Below are positions 25,648 to 34,148 of a DNA stretch of 64,000 bases, piece by piece. The stretch lies in the NCBI RefSeq assembly GCF_018499505.1, contig NZ_JAHDAC010000001.1:186001-250000 (forward strand), in the 5' to 3' direction. A program made the translations under genes and the position numbers. A model generated the notes under the pieces. The model worked only from the letters and a program-made list of their open reading frames with translations, did no database searches and was not told where the DNA came from. The DNA is from Streptococcus parasanguinis (GTDB taxonomy: Bacteria > Bacillota > Bacilli > Lactobacillales > Streptococcaceae). Position 1 is the first letter of the stretch. Every line of letters starts with the position of its first letter.

Positions 25648-27840
25648 ATGAATAAAGGATCATTCAAAAGTTTATTTAGCTTTGAATTCTGGCAGAAGTT
25701 TGGTAAGGCCTTGATGGTCGTTATCGCTGTCATGCCAGCTGCTGGGTTGATGATTTCAATCGGGAAATCAATCCCTATGATCAACCCGAATTTATCTCCA
25801 CTTGTTATTACAGGTGGGATTCTCGAACAAATCGGTTGGGGGGTTATCGGTAACCTTCACATCCTCTTTGCACTCGCTATCGGTGGTAGCTGGGCCAAAG
25901 AGCGTGCTGGGGGTGCCTTTGCGGCTGGTCTCTCTTTCATCTTGATTAACCGTATTACCGGTGCAGTTTTTGGAGTTACATCTGCAATGTTGGCTGATAA
26001 GGATGCTACCGTTCATACGATCTTAGGTGGATCAATTAAAGTTGCAGACTACTTCATTAGTGTCCTTGAAGCACCAGCCCTTAATATGGGGGTGTTTGTA
26101 GGGATTATCTCAGGTTTTGTTGGAGCAACTGCCTTCAATAAATACTATAACTACCGTAAACTTCCAGAAGCCCTTTCTTTCTTTAACGGGAAGCGCTTTG
26201 TCCCATTCGTTGTTATCGTTCGTTCAGCTATTACAGCCTTGGTTTTGGCAGCCTTGTGGCCAGTAGTTCAATCAGGAATTAATGGTTTCGGTGTCTGGAT
26301 CGCCAACTCACAATCAACAGCTCCAGTTTTGGCACCATTCTTGTTTGGTACCTTGGAACGTCTTCTCTTGCCGTTTGGTCTTCACCACATGTTGACCATT
26401 CCAATCAACTATACTCAATTGGGTGGTAGCTACCAAGTTCTTACAGGTGCAGCTAAAGGAACAACTGTATTTGGACAAGATCCACTTTGGTTAGCTTGGG
26501 TAACAGACCTTGTTAACTTGAAGAAGGCAGATCCTAGCCAATACCAACACTTGCTTCATGCGTACACACCAGCTCGTTTCAAAGTTGGTCAAATGATTGG
26601 ATCATTTGGTATCTTGATGGGGGTTGTAGTTGCTATCTATCGCAATGTGGACCCAGATAAGAAAGAAAAATACAAAGGGATGCTTTTTGCAACTGCCCTT
26701 GCAACCTTCTTGACAGGTGTTACTGAACCAATTGAATACATGTTCATGTTCATTGCAACACCTTTATACCTAATCTATGCCTTTGTTCAAGGAGCTGCCT
26801 TTGCAATGGCTGACTTGGTTCACCTTCGTGTCCACTCATTCGGTTCAATCGAGTTCTTGACACGTACCCCAATGGCCATCAACGCTGGTTTGGCATTAGA
26901 TATCTTTAACTTTGTATGGGTAACAGTCCTCTTTGCCTTTATCATGTACTTCATTGCTAACTTCATGATTAAGAAATTCAATTATGCAACTCCAGGACGT
27001 AACGGTAACTATGAACAAAATGATGACGCCCCTGCAGGAGATGGTGCAGCAGCAGGTGCTGCTACAAGCTCAGCAAGCTCACAAGTCATTAACATTATTA
27101 ACCTTCTTGGTGGACGTGCCAATATCGTAGACGTTGACGCATGTATGACTCGTCTTCGTGTAACCGTTAAGGACGCTGAAAAAGTCGGAACAGAAGAACA
27201 ATGGAAAGCTGAAGGCGCTATGGGTCTTGTCATGAAAGGACAAGGTGTCCAAGCGATCTACGGACCTAAAGCTGACGTATTGAAATCTGATATCCAAGAC
27301 GTTCTTGATTCAGGTGAAGTCATTCCTGAAACACTTCCTAGCCAAATGACAGCAGTTCAAAAAGCTGAAGCAACCTTTAAAGGGGTAACTGATGAAGTGC
27401 ATTCTGTTGCAGATGGTGAAGTGATCAACATCGAAGATGTGAAAGATCCTGTATTCTCACAAAAAATGATGGGAGACGGATTTGCAGTTGAGCCTGAAAA
27501 TGGCCACATTGTTTCACCAGTTGCTGGTAAAGTTACTAGTGTCTTCCCAACCAAACATGCCCTTGGTTTGGTAACAGATAATGGTTTGGAAGTCTTGGTT
27601 CACATCGGTCTAGATACAGTTAGTCTTGAAGGAAAACCATTCGAGGTTAAAGTTACGGAAGGTCAAACAGTTGCTGCTGGGGACCTCTTGGTAGAAGCGG
27701 ACCTTGACGCAATCCGTGCAGCTGGTCGTGAAACTTCAACAATTGTTGTCTTCACAAATGCAGATGCGATTAAATCTGTTAAGGTCGAACATACTGGTAA
27801 ATTGGCAGCAAATGCGCCAGTTGCAACAGTAGAATTATAA
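25648..27840 (+). CDS. ptsG: PTS glucose-type enzyme IICBA
   Basis: The 730-residue protein joins three PTS modules in the order IIC (membrane, about residues 10-440), IIB (about 475-555, phospho-Cys499 in VDACMTRLRV) and IIA (about 590-730, with His637 in TKHALGL and active His652 in LVHIGLDTV). It imports and phosphorylates a hexose, most likely glucose; the GPR- and loop motifs do not exclude related sugars such as maltose or N-acetylglucosamine. ATG 25648 is preferred to 25645 since AAGGAGG ends 7 nt earlier. Two cre-like sites indicate CcpA control. Confidence 0.9.
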   Translation: MNKGSFKSLFSFEFWQKFGKALMVVIAVMPAAGLMISIGKSIPMINPNLSPLVITGGILEQIGWGVIGNLHILFALAIGGSWAKERAGGAFAAGLSFILINRITGAVFGVTSAMLADKDATVHTILGGSIKVADYFISVLEAPALNMGVFVGIISGFVGATAFNKYYNYRKLPEALSFFNGKRFVPFVVIVRSAITALVLAALWPVVQSGINGFGVWIANSQSTAPVLAPFLFGTLERLLLPFGLHHMLTIPINYTQLGGSYQVLTGAAKGTTVFGQDPLWLAWVTDLVNLKKADPSQYQHLLHAYTPARFKVGQMIGSFGILMGVVVAIYRNVDPDKKEKYKGMLFATALATFLTGVTEPIEYMFMFIATPLYLIYAFVQGAAFAMADLVHLRVHSFGSIEFLTRTPMAINAGLALDIFNFVWVTVLFAFIMYFIANFMIKKFNYATPGRNGNYEQNDDAPAGDGAAAGAATSSASSQVINIINLLGGRANIVDVDACMTRLRVTVKDAEKVGTEEQWKAEGAMGLVMKGQGVQAIYGPKADVLKSDIQDVLDSGEVIPETLPSQMTAVQKAEATFKGVTDEVHSVADGEVINIEDVKDPVFSQKMMGDGFAVEPENGHIVSPVAGKVTSVFPTKHALGLVTDNGLEVLVHIGLDTVSLEGKPFEVKVTEGQTVAAGDLLVEADLDAIRAAGRETSTIVVFTNADAIKSVKVEHTGKLAANAPVATVEL

Positions 27841-27847
27841 GAGACGT

Positions 27848-27898
27848 CGGCAAAGAAAATGAGGTTGGGGCAGTGCACCCGGCCTCTTGCCGTTTCTT
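27848..27898 (+). terminator. Terminator after the PTS gene
   Basis: CGGCAA (27848-27853) pairs with TTGCCG (27887-27892), enclosing GAGGTTGGG/CCCGGCCTC. The T tract is short (TTTCTT). Confidence 0.6.
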
Positions 27899-27925
27899 GA
27901 TTTGGAGAGAAGGAGAAATCAGGGG

Positions 27926-28738
27926 ATGAAATTTTTAACATTAAATTCCCATAGTTGGATGGAAGAGAATGCTCAGCAAAAATTTGAAACCCTCAAGGAA
28001 CAAATTTTAGAAGCGCAATATGATGTGATCTGTTTCCAAGAGGTTAATCAAGAAATGGCCTCAGAAACAGTCGAAACAGATGAGTATTATCAAGCTTTGC
28101 CATCATCTGTAGCGATTCACAAGGATCACTTTGTTCGCGTATTGGTAGAAGAGTTAGCTGCTCATGGACTCCACTATTATTGGACTTGGGCCTACAACCA
28201 TATTGGCTATGATCACCTCAATGAGGGTGTGGCCGTTCTTTCGCGTCAACCCTTGAAGGCGGATGAGATTTTGGTATCCAATATGGATGATCCAACGGAC
28301 TACCATACTCGTCGAGTAGCCGTTGCCCATACAAGTGTAGATGGCAAGGAGATTGCTGTTGCCAGCGTCCATCTTTCTTGGTGGGACAAAGGTTTCCAAT
28401 TTGAGTGGCCACGCATTGAGAACTACTTCAGCCAAGTAGGCAAACCTTTTATTCTAGCTGGTGATTTCAATAATCCTGCTGGTCAAGAAGGGTATGAAAC
28501 GATTCTATCCAGTTCGCTAAAACTTCAAGATAGTTTTATCGAAGCCAAAGAAACAAAGGGGACTTATACTGTAGGTCCTGGAATCGATGGCTGGACGGAT
28601 AATCAAGTTCCATTGCGAATCGATTACGTCTTTGCAAGTCCAGAATGGGACATCCAGCGTCTACATGTCATTTTTGATGGTCAAAACAAAGCCCATGTCA
28701 GTGATCACTATGGCTTAGAAGCTGAATTATCACTTTAA
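27926..28738 (+). CDS. Endonuclease/exonuclease/phosphatase-family hydrolase
   Basis: The 270-residue protein has the EEP metal and catalytic motifs: MKFLTLNSHSW at the start, VICFQEVNQE (Glu, about residue 36), ASVHLSWWDKG (about 150), LAGDFNNPAGQEGY (about 175) and a terminal HVSDHYGLEAEL. Such enzymes cleave phosphodiesters in nucleic acids, sphingomyelin or small molecules; the substrate is unclear and no signal peptide is present. ATG 27926 matches AAGGAG upstream, and the residues before it in the longer frame look like read-through of the terminator. Confidence 0.85.
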   Translation: MKFLTLNSHSWMEENAQQKFETLKEQILEAQYDVICFQEVNQEMASETVETDEYYQALPSSVAIHKDHFVRVLVEELAAHGLHYYWTWAYNHIGYDHLNEGVAVLSRQPLKADEILVSNMDDPTDYHTRRVAVAHTSVDGKEIAVASVHLSWWDKGFQFEWPRIENYFSQVGKPFILAGDFNNPAGQEGYETILSSSLKLQDSFIEAKETKGTYTVGPGIDGWTDNQVPLRIDYVFASPEWDIQRLHVIFDGQNKAHVSDHYGLEAELSL

Positions 28739-28748
28739 TATAAATTGA

Positions 28749-28796
28749 GAGTCGAAAGGAAAACGATTTTATTCAATCGTCCTTCGACTCTTTTTT
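28749..28796 (+). terminator. Terminator after the EEP gene
   Basis: GAGTCGAA (28749-28756) pairs with TTCGACTC (28783-28790) around a second stem ACGATT/AATCGT, then six T. Confidence 0.87.
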
Positions 28797-28902
28797 ATGG
28801 ATCAATGAGGAGCAAGCATAGGGGATTCTCCTGTTCTTCTGCTTTCTTTACGATTCAATTTATGGTAAAATGAAGTGTTAAAACAGTTTAAGGAGGTAGC
28901 AA

Positions 28903-29376
28903 ATGCGTTGTCCAAAATGTGGTGGAAGTAAGTCTAGTGTGGTGGATAGTCGACAAGCTGAAGATGGGAACACCATCCGTCGTCGCAGGGAATGCGAAGA
29001 ATGCCATTATCGCTTTACTACCTACGAACGAGTGGAAGAGCGTACCCTAGTGGTCGTCAAAAAAGATGGGACACGCGAGCAATTTTCTCGTGATAAAATC
29101 TTTAATGGTATTATCCGCTCAGCTCAAAAACGGCCGGTTTCTAGTGACGAAATCGAAGAAATTGTAAACCGGATCGAGCAAAAGGTTCGCAGCCAAAGTG
29201 ATAATGAAATTAACAGTGAGTATATTGGTTCTTTGGTTATGGATGAGTTAGCAGATCTAGATGAGATTACCTATGTCCGTTTTGCAAGTGTTTACCGGAG
29301 TTTCAAGGATGTCGGTGAATTAGAGACCCTCTTGAAACAAATCACGAAGGGAACCAAGAAGAAAAAGGAAAAATAG
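28903..29376 (+). CDS. nrdR: Transcriptional repressor of ribonucleotide reductases
   Basis: The 157-residue protein has the NrdR zinc ribbon (Cys3, Cys6, Cys31, Cys34) and an ATP-cone domain ([30 protein letters not shown]). It senses ATP/dATP and represses nrd genes. TAAGGAGG lies before the ATG. It is the first gene of nrdR–dnaB–dnaI, with dnaB beginning on the base after its stop, the standard streptococcal order. Confidence 0.96.
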   Translation: MRCPKCGGSKSSVVDSRQAEDGNTIRRRRECEECHYRFTTYERVEERTLVVVKKDGTREQFSRDKIFNGIIRSAQKRPVSSDEIEEIVNRIEQKVRSQSDNEINSEYIGSLVMDELADLDEITYVRFASVYRSFKDVGELETLLKQITKGTKKKKEK

Positions 29377-30555
29377 ATGAAGCCCAATACGCCTTTCTCA
29401 TTTTTAAAAAATAATCTTCTTCCGCCGGCAGGGGCTGCATTGGAGCAGTATTACCTGCCTATTTTAGAGACGGAAACAGTAGCAATTTATCGTTATCTGC
29501 TGGCCTCATATGATCAGGGTGAAAAACAATATTTGCTTGCTCAAATCCTCAATCACTTGAATATAGGATTTCCACAGTTGTTACTAGCCTTTGATCGCTT
29601 AATTGCCATGGGGTTGATTGATCTCTATGAGGAAGAAGTTGGGATCACCATCCAGTTACATGCTCCTCTTGCGTCGGAAGAATTTTTTTCGAATGCTGTT
29701 TTCAAACGCTTGCTTGAAAAAAAGATTGGGGAAAAGGCCGTGGAGGATCTGCTCCCAGCACGCTCTTTAGGAACTAGACGGCAAGTTTCCTTCTCGCAAG
29801 TCTTTGGACTAGATGCTGGGGAGGTGACCGTTCTTCCAAGTAAGAAACAGCAGTTTGATATGGAGATGTTTAAGCGAATGATGGGGCGTGATAGACTTCG
29901 TTTTGCGGATGAAGGAGAAGCAACCTTAGCCCTCTTTGCCATCGCAGAAGAACAACAATGGACCTGGTATGAAACCTATCTCCTAGCAAAAGAAACGGCT
30001 GTAGATCGGATTGTCTCTCCAAAGAGAATGAAGCAAAAATTGGCTCAGGCGAGCCAAGAGCAACCACGCATGTCCTATAGCCGTCAGGAAGAAACTATTC
30101 TGAGGGAAGCTAAGGCAAAATCCAGCCTACAATTTCTAGCGGAGATTAAGAAGGCGCGCAATGCGACCATTACACAGAGTGAACGCAAGACTTTATCAAA
30201 GTTAGCTGATCTAGGCTTACTAGATGAGGTGATCAATATTATCTTATTGTTGACCTTTAACAAGACCCAGTCTGCTAATCTCAATGAAAAGTATGCTTTG
30301 AAGGTAGGAAATGATTTTTCTTATCAAGGGGTCAACAGTGCAGAACTAGCGATTTTAAAAGTTCGAGAACGCCAGGAACAAGCTAAGGCTCAAGGAAACA
30401 AGGGGGCGAGTCCTACATCAGTCAAGGGCAAGCACAGCAATGTTCCCAAGTGGAGTCAACCAAACTATCAAAATCAAACCAGTCAAGCAGAAAAGGTGGA
30501 TCTTGCTAAAGAGAAACAACGCCTGTTAGAAAAACTGAATCAAGGAGGTGAGTAG
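29377..30555 (+). CDS. dnaB: Replication initiation/membrane attachment protein DnaB
   Basis: The 392-residue protein is the Gram-positive DnaB (not the helicase): an N-terminal winged helix (about residues 20-110, ILETETVAIYRYLLASYDQGEK), a DnaD/DnaB_2 domain (about 160-330) and a disordered basic tail. With DnaD and DnaI it loads the replicative helicase at oriC. No spacer separates it from nrdR, and the dnaI ATG follows its TAG directly. The tail contains the strong ribosome site (AAGGAGG) for dnaI. Confidence 0.92.
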   Translation: MKPNTPFSFLKNNLLPPAGAALEQYYLPILETETVAIYRYLLASYDQGEKQYLLAQILNHLNIGFPQLLLAFDRLIAMGLIDLYEEEVGITIQLHAPLASEEFFSNAVFKRLLEKKIGEKAVEDLLPARSLGTRRQVSFSQVFGLDAGEVTVLPSKKQQFDMEMFKRMMGRDRLRFADEGEATLALFAIAEEQQWTWYETYLLAKETAVDRIVSPKRMKQKLAQASQEQPRMSYSRQEETILREAKAKSSLQFLAEIKKARNATITQSERKTLSKLADLGLLDEVINIILLLTFNKTQSANLNEKYALKVGNDFSYQGVNSAELAILKVRERQEQAKAQGNKGASPTSVKGKHSNVPKWSQPNYQNQTSQAEKVDLAKEKQRLLEKLNQGGE

Positions 30556-31455
30556 ATGGAAAGTGTAGGTCAAACCATGTCTCACATGAACCGTGCGCGT
30601 CAATTTAACTATGAGGATTTGGTTGCACAGATCTTGGCAGACCAAGAAGTGGCTGCCTTTATCAAGGACCAGTCTTTGTCTGAACAAGAAATTAGACGGA
30701 GTATTTCAAAATTTAATCAATACATTAGTGAACGCAACCGTTTCTTATTGGGAGATCCGGATTATATTGCCAAAGGTTATAAGCCCATCCTCACCATGAA
30801 TGAAGGCTATGCGGATGTTGCTTATGAGGAGACACCAGAGTTAATCGAAGCCCAAAAACGTGCTGCGATCAACCAACGCCTTAACTTAATCAATCTCCCT
30901 TCAACTTTGAAAGAGGCGAGTCTAGCCAAGGTAGAGCTCGATGATAAGGGACGATTTGTGGCCTTTGAGGAATTAGCCAATTTTGTGGCCAACTATCCTG
31001 AATATCAAAAGGGGATCTACCTCTATGGTGATTTCGGAGTAGGAAAGAGCTACATGATGGCAGCCTTGGCTTATGATTTATCCGAAAAACGTCAGGCCTC
31101 TACTACCCTACTTCATTTCCCAAGCTTTGCTATCAATGTCAAAAATGCCATCAGTTCAGGCTTGGTCAAAGAAACCGTCGATCAGGTGAAAAAAGCCGAA
31201 ATTTTAATTCTGGATGATATCGGTGCGGAACAGATGTCAGCCTGGGTGCGAGATGAAATCTTACAGGTGATTCTGCAGCACCGGATGCAGGAAAATCTCC
31301 CAACCTTCTTTACTTCTAACTTTAATTTTGAAGAGTTGGAACGTCATTTTGCAGCTTCGCGTAATGGAGATGAAACCTGGCAGGCCAAACGTGTCATGGA
31401 GCGCGTAAAATTTTTAGCCAAGGAAATCCATTTGGAAGGAGTCAATCGCCGATGA
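30556..31455 (+). CDS. dnaI: Primosomal helicase loader DnaI
   Basis: The 299-residue AAA+ protein has an N-terminal helicase-binding region (about residues 1-130) and an ATPase domain with Walker A YGDFGVGKSYMM (about 155), Walker B ILILDDIGAE (about 216) and sensor segment FTSNFNFEELE. It places DnaC/DnaB-type helicase on DNA. AAGGAGGTGAG ends 5-6 bases before the ATG. The downstream nitroreductase overlaps its stop by 4 bp. Confidence 0.95.
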   Translation: MESVGQTMSHMNRARQFNYEDLVAQILADQEVAAFIKDQSLSEQEIRRSISKFNQYISERNRFLLGDPDYIAKGYKPILTMNEGYADVAYEETPELIEAQKRAAINQRLNLINLPSTLKEASLAKVELDDKGRFVAFEELANFVANYPEYQKGIYLYGDFGVGKSYMMAALAYDLSEKRQASTTLLHFPSFAINVKNAISSGLVKETVDQVKKAEILILDDIGAEQMSAWVRDEILQVILQHRMQENLPTFFTSNFNFEELERHFAASRNGDETWQAKRVMERVKFLAKEIHLEGVNRR

Positions 31456-32165
31456 ATGAAACCATCCGTTTAATGAAATCTCATTTTTCTGTTCGCCGTT
31501 TTAAAGAAGAAGCCATCAAAGAAGCTGACCTCAAGGAAATCTTATCAGCTGGGCAGATGGCATCAAGTTGGAAAAACTTTCAGTCTTATTCTGTGATTGT
31601 GGTCAAAAGCAAGAAAAAGAAAGAAGCTCTCTACGATTTGCTTCCTCAAGAAGCGATTCGCCAATCAGATGTCTTTCTCCTCTTTGTTGGAGATTTAAAC
31701 CGTGCTGAAAAAGCTGTCAAACTTCATGAGCAGGATTTCCATCCTGAAGGGGTGGACAACTTACTGATCACCTCAGTGGATGCGGCTCTAGCAGCTCAAA
31801 ATACGCTATTGGCAGCTGAAAGTCTCGGCTATGGTGGAGTGATTATCGGCATGTTGCGTTACTGTTCAGAAGAAGTCGCAGAACTCTTCCGTCTGCCAGA
31901 CTATACCTATCCTGTTTTTGGGATTGCTCTCGGAGTACCTAATCAGCAGCATGCAGTGAAACCACGTTTGCCATTGGAGCAGGTTGCTTTTGAAGAAGAA
32001 TACCAAGAACAAGACCCATCAGTTGTGACTGCCTATGACAAGGTTCAGGCAGATTATGCTGGAGCGCGTGCAACAGACAGCTGGAGCGAGCGCCTTGCAG
32101 CTCAATTTGGTCAACCTGAACAAGAAGAGACCAAAAAACTACTAGAAAAACACAAACTATTATGA
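31452..32165 (+). CDS. NAD(P)H-dependent nitroreductase/flavin reductase (NfrA-like)
   Basis: The 237-residue protein has the nitroreductase-family head (LMKSHFSVRRFKEEAIKEADLKEILSAGQMASSWKNFQSYSVIVV) and the later AAESLGYGGVIIGMLR segment that lines the FMN site. Length agrees with NfrA/Frp enzymes of Firmicutes, which reduce FMN, quinones or nitro compounds. It overlaps dnaI (ATGA) and may simply travel with that operon. Confidence 0.88.
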   Translation: MNETIRLMKSHFSVRRFKEEAIKEADLKEILSAGQMASSWKNFQSYSVIVVKSKKKKEALYDLLPQEAIRQSDVFLLFVGDLNRAEKAVKLHEQDFHPEGVDNLLITSVDAALAAQNTLLAAESLGYGGVIIGMLRYCSEEVAELFRLPDYTYPVFGIALGVPNQQHAVKPRLPLEQVAFEEEYQEQDPSVVTAYDKVQADYAGARATDSWSERLAAQFGQPEQEETKKLLEKHKLL

Positions 32166-32222
32166 AATGAAGAGAGGCGTTCTTGAACCGAGGTCTCGCC
32201 TTTCATTAGAAAAGAGGAAATC

Positions 32223-33533
32223 ATGGCCCTACCAACTATTGCGATTGTAGGCCGTCCTAACGTTGGGAAATCGACGCTCTTTAACCGGATTGCCGGTGAG
32301 CGGATTTCCATCGTTGAGGATGTAGAAGGAGTCACTCGTGACCGCATTTATGCAACAGCTGAGTGGTTGAATCGAAAATTTAGTATCATTGATACGGGGG
32401 GAATTGATGACGTAGATGCCCCATTTATGGAGCAAATTAAGCATCAAGCAGAAATTGCTATGGACGAAGCAGATGTGATCGTCTTTGTTGTTTCTGGGAA
32501 AGAAGGGATCACGGATGCGGATGAATATGTCACTCGTATCTTGTATAAGACCCATAAACCGGTGATTCTTGCAGTCAACAAGGTGGATAACCCAGAGATG
32601 CGCAATGATATCTATGATTTTTATGCCTTAGGACTAGGTGAGCCACTACCGGTATCCTCTGTCCACGGGATCGGAACTGGGGATGTGCTCGATGCCATCA
32701 TCGAAAATCTTCCGAATGACACAGAAGAAGAAAATCCAGATATCATTAAATTTAGCTTGATTGGTCGTCCAAATGTTGGAAAATCCAGCTTGATCAATGC
32801 GATCCTTGGAGAAGACCGGGTCATCGCAAGCCCTGTTGCTGGAACTACACGGGATGCCATCGATACCCATTTTACCGATGCAGACGGCCAAGAATTTACC
32901 ATGATCGATACAGCCGGTATGCGCAAATCTGGTAAAATCTATGAAAACACTGAGAAATATTCTGTCATGCGTGCCATGCGTGCCATCGACCGCTCAGATG
33001 TGGTTTTGATGGTCATTAATGCCGAAGAAGGGATTAGGGAGTATGACAAGCGGATCGCTGGCTTTGCTCATGAAGCTGGAAAAGGGATGATCATTGTTGT
33101 CAATAAATGGGATACTATTGAAAAAGACAACCATACCATGAAGCAGTGGGAAGATGACATTCGCGATCAATTCCAATACCTTTCTTATGCGCCGATTGTT
33201 TTTGTCTCTGCCTTAACCAAACAACGCTTGCACAAGTTGCCAGAGATGATTAAACAGATCAGTGAGAGTCAAAATACACGGATTCCTTCAGCTGTCTTGA
33301 ACGATGTGATTATGGATGCCATTGCCATTAATCCAACTCCGACCGACAAAGGAAAACGCCTCAAGATCTTCTATGCGACACAAGTGGCAACCAAGCCGCC
33401 AACTTTTGTGGTCTTTGTTAACGAAGAAGAACTGATGCACTTCTCATACCTCCGTTTCTTGGAGAACCAAATTCGCAAGGCCTTTGTTTTTGAAGGAACT
33501 CCAATCCATTTGATTGCGCGAAAACGGAAGTAG
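32223..33533 (+). CDS. der: Ribosome assembly GTPase Der (EngA)
   Basis: The 436-residue protein has the unique tandem GTPase layout: domain 1 with [11 protein letters not shown] (about residue 8) and DTGGI, NKVDN (about 119); domain 2 with [11 protein letters not shown] (about 182), DTAGM (about 229) and NKWD (about 294); then a C-terminal KH-like domain. It matures the 50S subunit. AGAGGAAA precedes the ATG. It ends with a terminator at 33616-33643. Confidence 0.97.
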   Translation: MALPTIAIVGRPNVGKSTLFNRIAGERISIVEDVEGVTRDRIYATAEWLNRKFSIIDTGGIDDVDAPFMEQIKHQAEIAMDEADVIVFVVSGKEGITDADEYVTRILYKTHKPVILAVNKVDNPEMRNDIYDFYALGLGEPLPVSSVHGIGTGDVLDAIIENLPNDTEEENPDIIKFSLIGRPNVGKSSLINAILGEDRVIASPVAGTTRDAIDTHFTDADGQEFTMIDTAGMRKSGKIYENTEKYSVMRAMRAIDRSDVVLMVINAEEGIREYDKRIAGFAHEAGKGMIIVVNKWDTIEKDNHTMKQWEDDIRDQFQYLSYAPIVFVSALTKQRLHKLPEMIKQISESQNTRIPSAVLNDVIMDAIAINPTPTDKGKRLKIFYATQVATKPPTFVVFVNEEELMHFSYLRFLENQIRKAFVFEGTPIHLIARKRK

Positions 33534-33615
33534 GGAATAAGAGACAAATGGATCAAAGTGGAGAAGGATATTTCAAATGATAAAATGCTCATTCTTCCAA
33601 CTATGAAAACAACTA

Positions 33616-33643
33616 AAAGTAGCGCATAAGCGTTGCTTTTTTT
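33616..33643 (+). terminator. Terminator after der
   Basis: AAAGTAGCGC (33616-33625) pairs with GCGTTGCTTT (33630-33639), using two wobbles, and continues in T. Confidence 0.75.
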
Positions 33644-33683
33644 AATTTTAATAAGCTGGTAAAATGAAGTGGAGGATAGTCAG

Positions 33684-33743
33684 ATGCGTAGTTTCATAGT
33701 CCGGATATTCTTTATTTCTTATGCTTTTTTTAAGGATGAGTAG
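33684..33743 (+). CDS. Possible 19-aa hydrophobic peptide
   Basis: A short frame, MRSFIVRIFFISYAFFKDE, follows a good ribosome site (GGAGG at 33671-33675) and an extended -10-like TGGTAAAAT. The basic head, hydrophobic middle and acidic end resemble small signalling or toxin-like peptides. Only the ribosome site and composition support it. Confidence 0.3.
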   Translation: MRSFIVRIFFISYAFFKDE

Positions 33744-33778
33744 AGTAAACTCATGAAGATCATGAGAGCTTTAGGTTT

Positions 33779-33967
33779 GTGTACTTATTATTTAAAATCT
33801 ATCTATATCTCTTGTTTCTCGGTTCGATCGTAAGCTTGGAGCTCTTGATCCTATTGTTGGGGATTTTATTAAAAAATAGGTCGTGTTTTTTGTCTTTTTA
33901 TGTGGGCTATCGGGATCTTTCTCCTCTCTATTTAGCTATTCTGTCTATTGTTCGCTCAAACAGTTAA
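33779..33967 (+). pseudogene. Hydrophobic ORF of 62 codons, possibly a gene remnant
   Basis: A GTG-initiated frame is hydrophobic in its first half (LYLLFLGSIVSLELLILLLGILL) and loses that character later. There is no convincing ribosome site, and the frame stays open for ten codons upstream of the GTG without a start. The rest of 33534-34148 holds terminators and nothing else I can support. Confidence 0.25.
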
Positions 33968-34023
33968 AAGAGAAAAATCATGGATAGCTGATTGAGGTAA
34001 CTCTGTTACGAAATCAGGTGAAA

Positions 34024-34052
34024 AGCTGGGACAATACTGTCTCAGTTTTTTT
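34024..34052 (+). terminator. Terminator before snf2
   Basis: AGCTGGGACA (34024-34033) pairs with TGTCTCAGTT (34038-34047), with G-T wobbles, and is followed by T. Confidence 0.78.
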
Positions 34053-34113
34053 CTAAAAGTAAGTTAAAATCCTTTTAATAGTAAAATTATCTTTTCTAAT
34101 TTTTTCTTAAATA

Positions 34114-34122
34114 TGGTATAAT
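34114..34122 (+). promoter_or_regulatory. Extended -10 promoter of snf2
   Basis: TGGTATAAT at 34114-34122 lies 26 bp before the start codon. Confidence 0.6.
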
Positions 34123-34148
34123 AAAGGGATTAATCTAAGGTGGTAAAC

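Noticed and set aside
32166..32209. Hairpin between the nitroreductase gene and der as a terminator
   Set aside because: The stem is broken and has no T tract; der is probably co-transcribed.
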